Positions 22,065 to 32,308 of a stretch of 64,000 nt of DNA are shown piece after piece. The position numbers and the translations under genes are program-made. The DNA comes from Flavobacteriales bacterium (lineage in GTDB: Bacteria; Bacteroidota; Bacteroidia; Flavobacteriales_F; PHOS-HE28). The notes beneath the pieces are model-generated. The model was given only the letters and a program-made list of their open reading frames with translations, had not been told where the DNA came from and searched no databases. The stretch is from the NCBI GenBank assembly GCA_016699575.1, contig CP064979.1:2604001-2668000 (forward strand), written 5' to 3'. Within the stretch, counting starts at the first letter, position 1. Each line of letters begins with the position of its first letter.

Positions 22065-22376
22065 TCAGTGACTGGTCGGATGCCTGTACACCGCCGCCCT
22101 GCCTTCCCCGATCCTCACCAGTCGCGCCCTTGCCACCGCCTCGGCCAGATCCCTGCTCGCACTGGCCGTGCTGAGCCTTGGGAACGCGTTCATGTGATCC
22201 TTGCGGCGGAATGGACGGTCCGGTGCTTGGGCCATGAAGAGCGCGATGCGGTCGGGTGCGCGGCGCACGGGGTCGGGCATGGACAGGAGTTCGGCCAGGG
22301 CTTCATCGAGGCGAAGTCTACTGGTCTGCGCGAAATTCAGAAGGGCCTGTCTGCCGGGTTGCGCCGAACGTGCCAA
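22065..22376 (-). pseudogene. Truncated copy of the Fic-family gene C-terminus
   Basis: From the stop at 22065 up to about 22315 this is a near-identical copy of the last 80 or so codons of the Fic gene at 22901 (LAELLSMPDPVRRAPDRIAL, then NAFPRLSTASASRDLAEAV and RIGEGRAAVYRHP). Homology stops abruptly near 22315, after which the open frame reads unrelated sequence overlapping the toxin gene. It lacks the Fic motif and the N-terminal domain. It is directly next to attC-like site 2; the homology continues a few bases past the stop (CGGTCGTTTGTTT). Confidence 0.75.
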
Positions 22377-22630
22377 AGTGTGAGGACGTGCACGGCGTTC
22401 GACGTGGCGCTGTAGAAGATCAAATGGTCTCCTACGGTCTTCACTCGAACGTCAGGGTCGCTTGTCGGTCGCCCGATCTTCGGTTGGGAGGCGATGAGCC
22501 GGAGGGCGGAACGGAACATGCCGTCGAGTTTTTCGCTGTAAAGCGTTGAGCCATTGCGCTCGACCCAATAAGCCAGGATCTCCAATCGCTGCCGGTGGGC
22601 TTGCGCGGACCAGACTATTTGCCGAACCAT
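22337..22630 (-). CDS. RelE/ParE-family toxin of a type II toxin-antitoxin pair
   Basis: 97 residues. IVWSAQAHRQRLEILAYWVERNGSTLYSEKL (split as IVWSAQAHRQRLEILAYW and RNGSTLYSEKL), then RPTSDPDVRVKTVGDHLIFYSATSNAVHVLTLWHVRRNP, matches the ParE/RelE plug: helix pair, then a beta-sheet with Arg-rich strands and the terminal hydrophobic strand. ParE members poison gyrase and RelE members cleave mRNA; which applies here is not visible. The ATG at 22630 overlaps the antitoxin stop by 16 bases, the usual antitoxin-first operon. It lies between the truncated and the full Fic copies. Confidence 0.85.
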   Translation of the reverse strand: MVRQIVWSAQAHRQRLEILAYWVERNGSTLYSEKLDGMFRSALRLIASQPKIGRPTSDPDVRVKTVGDHLIFYSATSNAVHVLTLWHVRRNPADRPF

Positions 22631-22851
22631 TCGTCCACGGCCTTGTTGGCCTGCGCGGCCGAGAGCGTACGGCCCTCTTTGATGTCTTTCTTGCCGCGCT
22701 TGATGGAAGCTTGCTGCTCCTTGCTCAACTTATACGGTTCCAGGTCTGCGGCGTCGGTGCCGAGCAAGCGGTAGGCTTCGCGGAGCAAGGCACTATCGCG
22801 TGAGCGCTGAATGCGGTTGATGAGGCGCTTTTTCAGTTCAACATCCGACAT
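22615..22851 (-). CDS. Antitoxin of the type II toxin-antitoxin pair
   Basis: 78 residues, highly charged: MSDVELKKRLINRIQRSRDS is followed by KLSKEQQASIKRGKKDIKEG and SAAQANKAVDEWF. The C-terminal Lys/Glu-rich helices with a terminal W are typical of the small Bacteroidota antitoxins paired with RelE/ParE toxins: a short helical DNA-binding or dimerisation region in front and a toxin-wrapping tail. It is the promoter-proximal gene, and the pair is expected to repress its own promoter upstream of 22851. Confidence 0.82.
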   Translation of the reverse strand: MSDVELKKRLINRIQRSRDSALLREAYRLLGTDAADLEPYKLSKEQQASIKRGKKDIKEGRTLSAAQANKAVDEWFGK

Positions 22852-22900
22852 GGTGCAATGGATCGATCGCGTAAATCTAGCGTGCTAACGGTCGTTTGTT

Positions 22901-23884
22901 TCAGTGACTGGCCGGATGCCTGTACACCGCAGCCCGGCCTTCCCCGATCCTCACCAGTCGCGCCGTTGCAACCGCCTCCGCCAGATCTCTGCTCGCACTG
23001 GCCGTGCTGAGCCGCGGGAACGCGTTCATGTAATCCTTGCGGCGGAAGGGCCGGTCAGAGGCTTGGGCCAGGAAGAGCGCGATGCGGTCAGGCGCGCGGC
23101 GCACGGGGTCGGGCATGGACAGGAGTTCGGCCAATGCTTCATCGATGCGCTCCATGAGGTAGGTGACGAAGAGGCCGCAGTCGCCCTGGCGGTCGGCGTA
23201 CTCGAGCGCGGCGTAGTAGGCGGGCTGGGTGCGCTGGATGAAGCCCTCCACCGGCAGGAAGCCGAAGACGGGCCAGTGGCGCATGAGCACGCGGCGCTGC
23301 CAGAGTCGGGCCATGCGCCCGTTGCCGGCAGTGAAGGGCCGCAAGTACACCAGGCCGAAGTGCAGCAAACAACTGGTGATGATGGGCGGCGCATCGTCGT
23401 TCTCCACGAAGTGCAGGAGCTCCTCCACCAGCACGGACATGTTCTCGGCCGGGGCCACGCGCAGCGGAGGCGGTTCGCCGTAGAGGACGTCCATGGGCCC
23501 GGTGCGGTAGGTGCCGGCATCGAGGGCCAGGCCGTGCATGAGCACCCCGTGCGCGTGGCGCAGGTCGTGGGCCATGAAGGGGTCGAGCCCCGGCAGCAGC
23601 TCATGGGCGCGCTGGGTGTTCACGGCTTCCAGGGCTTCGGGCCCGGCGGTGTGGGTGGGGTGCGCGACGAGTTCGGCCACGGGCAGGGGCTCCAGCTGGT
23701 TCCCTTCCAAAGCCAGCGTGGCGTGCACGGTGCGGATGCGGTATGCCAGGTCGAGGTCGGCCGCCGGGCGCCCCAAGTGGCGGGCGTGCACTTCGCCCAA
23801 GCGATGGTAAATGGACGTGAGCAGGGTGAGCATCCTGCTGTGCATGGTGTAGAAGGCGTAGGAGGAGGGGAGCATGGAGTTCAA
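22901..23884 (-). CDS. Fic/DOC-family protein with degenerate catalytic motif
   Basis: 327 residues of class II Fic type, with the inhibitory helix in front. ATLALEGNQL contains the (S/T)xxxE(G/N) inhibition motif (Thr56, Glu60, Gly61). The Fic core reads LVYLRPFTAGNGRMARLW at residues 178-195. The canonical motif is HPFx(D/E)GNGR; here the catalytic His is Arg182 and the metal-binding acidic residue is Ala186, while PF, GNGR and the following Arg are intact. A C-terminal winged helix follows (NAFPRLSTASASRDL). AMPylation in the usual way is therefore unlikely. The last quarter is duplicated at 22065. Confidence 0.85.
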   Translation of the reverse strand: MNSMLPSSYAFYTMHSRMLTLLTSIYHRLGEVHARHLGRPAADLDLAYRIRTVHATLALEGNQLEPLPVAELVAHPTHTAGPEALEAVNTQRAHELLPGLDPFMAHDLRHAHGVLMHGLALDAGTYRTGPMDVLYGEPPPLRVAPAENMSVLVEELLHFVENDDAPPIITSCLLHFGLVYLRPFTAGNGRMARLWQRRVLMRHWPVFGFLPVEGFIQRTQPAYYAALEYADRQGDCGLFVTYLMERIDEALAELLSMPDPVRRAPDRIALFLAQASDRPFRRKDYMNAFPRLSTASASRDLAEAVATARLVRIGEGRAAVYRHPASH

Positions 23885-23922
23885 GTGTCAAGGCTCAAGT
23901 TCCAAGTCCCAAGCTTCAAGAA
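23881..23922. repeat. Six-copy heptanucleotide repeat (YCAAGNN)
   Basis: TCAAGTG TCAAGGC TCAAGTT CCAAGTC CCAAGCT TCAAGAA are contiguous 7-bp units. Related CAAG-type heptad repeats are common between genes in Bacteroidota. The following stretch to about 24330 has other simple repeats (GAGCTGTGAGCCATGAGC; GAATGA/GAATGT) and no gene I can support. Confidence 0.65.
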
Positions 23923-24338
23923 GACTGAAGACACAAGGCCATAGGCGCAAATGGCTTCGAGCTGTGAGCCATGAGCAGCGAGCGCTGGTAGGGTGGGAGT
24001 GAATGAAAAAAGTAGAATGAAGAATGTAGAAGTGGGAACGCGGTGGGGCGAGGCTTGAGGCTCATGGCTAGGCGCGAAAGAAGGGCTTCAAAGGTGGCAA
24101 TATGATATCAAATGATGCTATCGAATGGATCGGAGGGGTGGGAACAGGGGTGGGGCAGATGGAGATGTTCTGGAGATCAACGAGGGTGCGGGATCCTGGG
24201 ACGGGGATAGCTGGAGTGCTTGATGGACAAGGGTTTCGGAGGGTCGGCCGCGGGAAAGGCCGATCAGATCAGGGAGGTGGTGAACGAGGGTGGTGAGATT
24301 TTTCATTGAACAGGCATGCGTTGAAAGGGTGGTTCGGC

Positions 24339-24346
24339 TACATTTG
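24339..24346 (+). promoter_or_regulatory. -7 promoter element of the ribosomal super-operon
   Basis: TACATTTG is an exact TAnnTTTG match, 57 nt before the rpsL ATG. TTGAA at 24321 is a possible but closely spaced upstream element. This is the only clear promoter I see for the genes up to 42372. Confidence 0.65.
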
Positions 24347-24403
24347 CAGCCCGTTTTTCGCGCCGCATGCGAAACCGGCTGAAAGACAGAAGAAAACCGC
24401 GCG

Positions 24404-24787
24404 ATGCCAACCATCCAGCAGCTCATCCGCAAAGGCCGCGAAAGCCAGACCTACGCGAGCAAGTCGGTAGCCCTCACCCGCTGTCCGCAGCGCCGTGGGG
24501 TATGCACCAAGGTGTACACCACCACCCCGAAGAAGCCGAACTCGGCCCTTCGCAAGGTGGCCAAGGTGCGCCTGACGAACAAGTACGAGGTGATCGCCTA
24601 CATCGGCGGCGAGGGCCACAACCTGCAGGAGCACAGCATCGTGCTGGTGCGCGGCGGCAGGGTGAAGGACCTTCCCGGCGTGAAGTACCACATCGTGCGC
24701 GGCGTGCTGGACACCGCCGGTGTGGAAGGCCGCAACCAGCGCCGCAGCAAGTACGGAACGAAGAAGCCCAAGGCCAAGAAGGCATAA
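24404..24787 (+). CDS. rpsL: Ribosomal protein S12
   Basis: 127-residue decoding-centre protein, first gene of the super-operon. The streptomycin-relevant lysines are the unmutated type: the Lys in TPKKPNSALRKVA and the one in VRGGRVKDLPGVKYH. It has the basic C-terminal tail KKPKAKKA. The ATG at 24404 is followed by PTIQQLIRKGR, the standard S12 start. rpsG follows after 12 nt. Confidence 0.98.
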   Translation: MPTIQQLIRKGRESQTYASKSVALTRCPQRRGVCTKVYTTTPKKPNSALRKVAKVRLTNKYEVIAYIGGEGHNLQEHSIVLVRGGRVKDLPGVKYHIVRGVLDTAGVEGRNQRRSKYGTKKPKAKKA

Positions 24788-24799
24788 GAGCACTGAGCC

Positions 24800-25264
24800 A
24801 TGCGCAAGAAAGCAGTCAAGCACGCCACGCTCCCCGACCCCAAGTTCGGTGATGTGATGGTGACCAAGTTCGTGAACAACATGATGTACGACGGGAAGAA
24901 GAGCAAAGCGCTCGACATCTTCTACGGCGCCATCGACATCGTTGCCGAGAAGAGCGGCGAGGACGGTCTGGAGACCTTCCGCAAGGCCCTCAGCAACGTG
25001 ACCCCGCAAGTGGAAGTGCGCAGCCGTCGCGTGGGCGGTGCCAACTTCCAGATCCCGCAGCCCGTGCGCGAGGACCGCAAGAAGAGCCTGGCCATGAAGT
25101 GGCTGATCGGCTACAGCCGCGGTCGCAACGAGCGCGGCATGACCGCCAAGCTGGCCGGCGAGATCCTCGCTGCCGCCAAGGAGGAAGGTGCAGCCTTCAA
25201 GAAGAAAGAAGAAGTCCACAAAATGGCCGAAGCGAACAAGGCCTTCAGCCACTTCCGCTTCTAA
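24800..25264 (+). CDS. rpsG: Ribosomal protein S7
   Basis: 154-residue 16S 3'-domain organiser of the small-subunit head. MRKKAVKHATLPDPKFGD, then KFVNNMMYDGKKSKAL and QIPQPVREDRKKSLAMKWLI, are typical S7. The beta-hairpin and C-terminal helix contact the E site. It lies between rpsL (12 nt) and fusA (15 nt), the classical str-operon order. No regulatory S7-binding structure was sought beyond the short spacer. Confidence 0.98.
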   Translation: MRKKAVKHATLPDPKFGDVMVTKFVNNMMYDGKKSKALDIFYGAIDIVAEKSGEDGLETFRKALSNVTPQVEVRSRRVGGANFQIPQPVREDRKKSLAMKWLIGYSRGRNERGMTAKLAGEILAAAKEEGAAFKKKEEVHKMAEANKAFSHFRF

Positions 25265-25279
25265 GCCAACGAAAGCCAC

Positions 25280-27385
<2,106 letters not shown>

Positions 27386-27398
27386 TCCAACAAGAACC

Positions 27399-27704
27399 AT
27401 GAACCAGAAGATCCGGATCAAGCTGCGCTCGTACGACCACAACCTCGTGGACAAGAGCGCGGAGAAGATCGTGAAGACGGTGAAGAGCACCGGTGCGGTG
27501 GTGAGCGGGCCCATCCCCCTGCCGACGCACAAGCGCATCTTCACCGTGCTGCGCAGCCCGCACGTGAACAAGAAGGCGCGGGAACAGTTCCAGTTGTGCT
27601 CCTACAAGCGCATCATGGACATCTACAGCAGCAGCAGCAAAACCATCGACGCGCTGATGAAACTGGAGCTCCCCAGCGGCGTGGACGTGGAGATCAAAGT
27701 CTGA
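27399..27704 (+). CDS. rpsJ: Ribosomal protein S10
   Basis: 101 residues: MNQKIRIKLRSYDHNLVDKS, GPIPLPTHKRIFTVLRSPHV, and a C-terminal LPSGVDVEIKV. A head protein of the 30S subunit and also a transcription antitermination factor (NusE) with NusB. It heads the S10 segment, fused here to the str genes without a break. The ATG is 13 nt after fusA. Confidence 0.98.
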   Translation: MNQKIRIKLRSYDHNLVDKSAEKIVKTVKSTGAVVSGPIPLPTHKRIFTVLRSPHVNKKAREQFQLCSYKRIMDIYSSSSKTIDALMKLELPSGVDVEIKV

Positions 27705-27723
27705 CCGATAGCACTACGAAGCC

Positions 27724-28341
27724 ATGAGCGGGATCATTGGAAAGAAGATCGGGATGACCAGTCTGTACGACACGGACGGTAGCCTTGTGGGCTGCACCGT
27801 GATCGAGGCAGCACCCAATGTGGTCAGCCACATCAAGACGGCGGAGAAGGACGGCTACGCGGCCATCCAGCTCAGCTACGGCGACAAGAAGGAGAAGCAC
27901 GCCACCAAGGCGAGCATCGGCCACTACAAGAAGGCCAGCACGGCCCCCAAGGCGAAGAGCCACGAGTTCAAGGAATTCGAGGAAGAGTTCAAGCTGGGCG
28001 ATACGGTAGGCGTTGGCCTCTTCGAAGAGGGCAGCTTCGTTACCGTTACCGGCACGAACAAGGGCAAGGGCTTCCAGGGCGTGGTGAAGCGCCACGGCTT
28101 CAGCGGCGTGGGCGAGGCAACGCACGGTCAGCACGACCGTTTGCGCGCCCCCGGTTCGCTGGGCGGATCGAGCTATCCCGCACGCGTGTTCAAGGGCATG
28201 CGCATGGCCGGCCGCGACGGTGGCAAGAAGATCACCACCGAGAACCTGAAAGTGGTGAAGGTGGACGCAGAAAAGAACCTCGTGCTGTTGCGCGGAGCCG
28301 TTCCCGGCCCCAAAGGCAGCTACGTCATCATCTGGAAGTAG
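27724..28341 (+). CDS. rplC: Ribosomal protein L3
   Basis: 205 residues, one of the first proteins to assemble on 23S rRNA, reaching the peptidyl-transferase centre. MSGIIGKKIGMTSLYDTDG is the standard start; the central loop has GFSGVGEATHGQHDRLRAPG. The methylated Gln of the family corresponds to the GQ within HGQHDR. The spacer to rplD holds a perfect 20-bp palindrome. Confidence 0.97.
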   Translation: MSGIIGKKIGMTSLYDTDGSLVGCTVIEAAPNVVSHIKTAEKDGYAAIQLSYGDKKEKHATKASIGHYKKASTAPKAKSHEFKEFEEEFKLGDTVGVGLFEEGSFVTVTGTNKGKGFQGVVKRHGFSGVGEATHGQHDRLRAPGSLGGSSYPARVFKGMRMAGRDGGKKITTENLKVVKVDAEKNLVLLRGAVPGPKGSYVIIWK

Positions 28342-28350
28342 ATATGGTAA

Positions 28351-28370
28351 GGGCGGGACATGTCCCGCCC
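28351..28370. repeat. Operon palindrome 1 (rplC-rplD spacer)
   Basis: GGGCGGGACATGTCCCGCCC is a perfect 20-bp palindrome ending 13 nt before the rplD ATG. It shares flanks (TAAGGGCGG..., ...CAACAAGA) with the element before rplX. Confidence 0.75.
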
Positions 28371-28383
28371 CAACAAGACAACA

Positions 28384-29010
28384 ATGGAACTCGACATCCA
28401 TAGCGCTGACGGAAAAGCCACTGGCAAGAAAGCCAAGCTGAGCGACGCGGTATTCGCGATCGAACCCAACGATCACGCGATCTACCTCGACGTGAAGCAG
28501 CACCTGGCCAACAAGCGCCAAGGCACGCACAAAGCGCTTGAGAAGGGCGAAGTGAGCGGCAGCACGAAGAAGTTGCACCGCCAGAAGGGCACCGGTGGCA
28601 GCCGCAAAGGCTCCATCAAGGCCCCGAACTTCAAGGGCGGTGCACGCGCCTTCGGTCCGCGCCCGCGCGACTACTCCTTCAAAGTGAACCAACAGGTGAA
28701 GGACCTGGCCCGCCGCAGCGCCCTTACCTACAAGGCCAAGGACGGCGCCATCAAGGTGATCGACGCACTGGCGCTGACGGCCCCCAAAACGAAGGACTAC
28801 GCCAAGATGCTGGGCGCCTTCGGTCTGGACCGCAAGAGCCTGCTGGTGATGGCCGAGCGCAACGACAACGTGCTGCTGAGCGCCCGCAACCTGCAAGGTG
28901 CGCGCGTGGTGATGGCCACCGAGCTGAGCACCTACGACATCCTCAACGCGAACGGCCTCTTGATCGTGAAGGACGCGATCGCGCCGATCGAAGCCACCCT
29001 GAGCAAATGA
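28384..29010 (+). CDS. rplD: Ribosomal protein L4
   Basis: 208 residues. MELDIHSADGKATGKKAKL gives the normal L4 start; an upstream in-frame ATG at 28360 would begin inside the palindrome and is rejected. HRQKGTGGSRKGSIKAPNFK is the extended loop lining the exit tunnel. In E. coli L4 is the autogenous repressor of the S10 operon; whether that holds here is unknown. The stop overlaps the rplW start (ATGA). Confidence 0.97.
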   Translation: MELDIHSADGKATGKKAKLSDAVFAIEPNDHAIYLDVKQHLANKRQGTHKALEKGEVSGSTKKLHRQKGTGGSRKGSIKAPNFKGGARAFGPRPRDYSFKVNQQVKDLARRSALTYKAKDGAIKVIDALALTAPKTKDYAKMLGAFGLDRKSLLVMAERNDNVLLSARNLQGARVVMATELSTYDILNANGLLIVKDAIAPIEATLSK

Positions 29011-29303
29011 GCAAGACCATCCTCATCCGTCCGGTGATCACCGAAAAGGTGACCAAACAGACCGAGAACGAGGGCCGTTACGGCTTCGTTGTGGCGCGCA
29101 CCGCCAACAAGATCGAGATCAAGAACGCCGTGGAGAAGGAGTACGGTGTTTCGGTAACGGGCGTGCGCACCATGATCGTGCGCGGCAAGAACAAGACCCG
29201 CTACACGAAGACCAACATCCTCCAAGGTGGGACCAGCAGCTACAAGAAAGCGGTGATCACCCTGAAGAAGGGCGAGGTCATCGACCTGTACAGCGCCATC
29301 TAA
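29007..29303 (+). CDS. rplW: Ribosomal protein L23
   Basis: 98 residues; MSKTILIRPVITEKVTKQTE is the family start. It sits at the tunnel exit and is the docking point for trigger factor and SRP. Translation is coupled to rplD by a 4-base overlap. It has the short loop of Bacteroidota L23. Confidence 0.97.
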   Translation: MSKTILIRPVITEKVTKQTENEGRYGFVVARTANKIEIKNAVEKEYGVSVTGVRTMIVRGKNKTRYTKTNILQGGTSSYKKAVITLKKGEVIDLYSAI

Positions 29304-29323
29304 GACAGCGATAGCAGAGCGCC

Positions 29324-30163
<840 letters not shown>

Positions 30164-30169
30164 TAGCAC

Positions 30170-30442
30170 ATGAGCCGTTCACTCAAAAAACCGCCGTTCA
30201 TCCACTACAAGCTCGCGAAGCGCGTAGGGGAAGCCACGGCCAGCGGTAAGAAGAGCGTGATCAAGACCTGGTCGCGCGCCAGCACCATCGCTCCGGAGTT
30301 CGTGGGCATGACGTTCGCCGTGCACAACGGCAACAAGTTCATCCCCGTGTACGTGACGGAGAACATGGTGGGCCACAAGCTGGGCGAGTTCGCGCCCACG
30401 CGCACCTTCCGCGGCCACAGCGGTAACAACAAAGGCGCATAA
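30170..30442 (+). CDS. rpsS: Ribosomal protein S19
   Basis: 90 residues: MSRSLKKPPFIHYKLAKRV, then SRASTIAPEFVGMTFAVHNG and GHKLGEFAPTRTFRGHSG. Forms the S13-S19 pair at the 30S head that touches the A-site finger of the 50S subunit. rplV begins 2 nt after its stop. Confidence 0.98.
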   Translation: MSRSLKKPPFIHYKLAKRVGEATASGKKSVIKTWSRASTIAPEFVGMTFAVHNGNKFIPVYVTENMVGHKLGEFAPTRTFRGHSGNNKGA

Positions 30443-30444
30443 CC

Positions 30445-30843
30445 ATGGGAGCCCGCAAGAAACTGAGCGCCGATAAGCGCAAGGAAGCCATGAAGACGGT
30501 GGCCATCGCCACGCTGCGCAACGTGCCCACCAGCCCGCGTAAAATGCGCCAGGTGGCCGATGTGATCCGTGGCCTCGAAGTGGAGAAAGCCCTGGGCATC
30601 CTCCAGTTCAGCACCCGCCACACCAGCCTGCCGATGCGCAAGCTCCTGTTGAGCGCCATCGCCAACTGGGAGGCCAAGAACGAAGGCAAGAAGGCCGATG
30701 AGAGCAAGCTGGTGGTGAAGACCATCCAGGTGGACGAAGCCAAGGGCCTCCGCCGCATGTTGCCCGCACCGCAAGGCCGCGCCTACCGCATGAAGAAGCG
30801 CAGCAACCACGTGACCCTCATCGTCGATACCGCAGCCAACTGA
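30445..30843 (+). CDS. rplV: Ribosomal protein L22
   Basis: 132 residues: N-terminal ATLRNVPTSPRKMRQVADVI and C-terminal MLPAPQGRAYRMKKRSNHVTL, the beta-hairpin that lines the peptide exit tunnel and is the site of macrolide-resistance changes in other species. The N-terminus carries a 20-residue basic extension (MGARKKLSADKRKEAMKTVA). rpsC starts 2 nt downstream. Confidence 0.97.
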   Translation: MGARKKLSADKRKEAMKTVAIATLRNVPTSPRKMRQVADVIRGLEVEKALGILQFSTRHTSLPMRKLLLSAIANWEAKNEGKKADESKLVVKTIQVDEAKGLRRMLPAPQGRAYRMKKRSNHVTLIVDTAAN

Positions 30844-30845
30844 TA

Positions 30846-31661
30846 ATGGGACAGAAAGCACATCCGATCGGACAACGCCTGGGCTTCATCAGGGGCTGGG
30901 ACAGCAACTGGTACGGCGGTAGCGACTACACCGACAAACTGGTGGAGGACGAAAAGATCCGCACGTACCTCATGGCCCGCTTGAAGAAGGCGAGCGTGAG
31001 CAAGATCATCATCGAGCGCACCATGAAACTGGTGACGGTGACGATCAACACGGCGCGCCCCGGCGTCATCATCGGCAAGGGCGGCACCGAGGTGGACAAG
31101 CTGCGCGAGGAACTGAAGAAGTTCACCGGGAAGGACGTGCAGATCAACATCTTCGAGATCAAACGTCCTGAGCTGGACGCCAAGTTGGTGGCCGACAGCA
31201 TCGCCCGCCAATTGGAAGGCCGCATCAGCTTCCGCCGCGCCATGAAGATGGCCATGGCCAGCAGCATGCGCATGGGCGCCGAAGGCATCAAACTGCAGGT
31301 GAGCGGCCGCTTGAACGGCGCCGAGATCGCCCGCACCGAGAAATACCGCGACGGCCGTGTGCCCCTGCACACGCTCCGCGCCGACATCGACTTCGCGATC
31401 AGCGAGGCGCACACCAAGATGGGACGCATCGGGGTGAAGTGCTGGATCTGCCGCGGCGAAGTGTTCGGCAAGCGCGACCTGAGCCCCAACGTGGGCCAAG
31501 TGAAAACGACCGGTACGGCAGCCCGTGGTGGTGGCCGTCCGGGCGGCGACCGCGAACGCCGTGGCGGCGATCGTCCTGACCGTCGTGGTCCGGGCGGTGA
31601 TCGCCGTGGTGGCCCCGGTGGAGATCGCCGTGGTGGTGGACGTGATCGTAACAACAGCTAA
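30846..31661 (+). CDS. rpsC: Ribosomal protein S3 with Arg/Gly-rich C-terminal tail
   Basis: 271 residues. Residues 1 to about 215 are normal S3: MGQKAHPIGQRLGFIRGWDS, the KH domain with NTARPGVIIGKGGTEVDKLR, and the C-terminal domain ending GVKCWICRGEVF. The last 55 or so residues are almost only R, G, D and P in repeats of GGDRRGGPGG type. S3 lines the mRNA entry channel; the tail would project from the solvent side and may bind RNA. E. coli S3 is about 233 residues, so this one is extended. The coding frame is clean; no frameshift explains the tail. Confidence 0.97.
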   Translation: MGQKAHPIGQRLGFIRGWDSNWYGGSDYTDKLVEDEKIRTYLMARLKKASVSKIIIERTMKLVTVTINTARPGVIIGKGGTEVDKLREELKKFTGKDVQINIFEIKRPELDAKLVADSIARQLEGRISFRRAMKMAMASSMRMGAEGIKLQVSGRLNGAEIARTEKYRDGRVPLHTLRADIDFAISEAHTKMGRIGVKCWICRGEVFGKRDLSPNVGQVKTTGTAARGGGRPGGDRERRGGDRPDRRGPGGDRRGGPGGDRRGGGRDRNNS

Positions 31662-31672
31662 GAACCAAGGCA

Positions 31673-32095
31673 ATGCTCCAACCGAAGCGTTCCAAGTTCA
31701 GGAACATGCACAAGGGCCGCATGAAAGGCCAGGCCCAGCGCGGGCACCGCGTGGCCCTCGGCTCCTTCGGCCTGAAGGCCGTTGAAGGCGCGTGGCTCAC
31801 CGGCCGCCAGATCGAAGCCGCCCGCGTGGCGCTCACCCGTCACATGAAGCGCGAAGGCCAGGTGTGGATCCGCGTGTTCCCCGACAAGCCGGTGACCAGC
31901 AAGCCCGCCGAGGTGCGTATGGGTAAGGGCAAAGGTGCCCTGGACCATTGGGTGGCCGTAGTGCACCCCGGTCGCATCATTTTCGAGGCGGATGGTGTGC
32001 CCATGGCCACCGCCAAAGCAGCCCTGAAGCTGGCCGCTGGCAAACTGCCCATCATGACCAAGTTCGTGATCCGCGAGGACTACGCGGGCCAATAA
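31673..32095 (+). CDS. rplP: Ribosomal protein L16
   Basis: 140 residues: MLQPKRSKFRNMHKGRMKGQ, then RVFPDKPVTSKPAEVRMGKG and DHWVAVVHPGRIIFE. It positions tRNA in the 50S A site. The Arg of the family's hydroxylation site lies in the PAEVRMGKG loop. rpmC begins 9 nt after the stop. Confidence 0.98.
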   Translation: MLQPKRSKFRNMHKGRMKGQAQRGHRVALGSFGLKAVEGAWLTGRQIEAARVALTRHMKREGQVWIRVFPDKPVTSKPAEVRMGKGKGALDHWVAVVHPGRIIFEADGVPMATAKAALKLAAGKLPIMTKFVIREDYAGQ

Positions 32096-32104
32096 GACAG
32101 CGCC

Positions 32105-32308
32105 ATGAAAAAGAAAGGAACAGAGATCAAGGACCTCACCGTGCAGGAGCTGCAGGACAAGGTGGCGGAAACGCGCCAGACCCTTGGCAAGCTGCGCTTC
32201 AACCACGCGCTGAGCCCCATCGAAAGCCCTGCCCAACTGCGCACCAAGCGCAAGGAAGTGGCCCGCCTCCTCACTGAACTGCGAAAGCGCGAACTGAACG
32301 CGAAATGA
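32105..32308 (+). CDS. rpmC: Ribosomal protein L29
   Basis: 67 residues, two helices: TEIKDLTVQELQDKVAETRQ and PAQLRTKRKEVARLLTELRK. A tunnel-exit neighbour of L23. The stop overlaps the rpsQ start by 4 bases (ATGA). Confidence 0.96.
   Translation: MKKKGTEIKDLTVQELQDKVAETRQTLGKLRFNHALSPIESPAQLRTKRKEVARLLTELRKRELNAK

Noticed and set aside
28360..28383. Earlier rplD start within the spacer
   Set aside because: The ATG at 28360 lies inside a palindrome and adds residues not found in L4; 28384 is the natural start.
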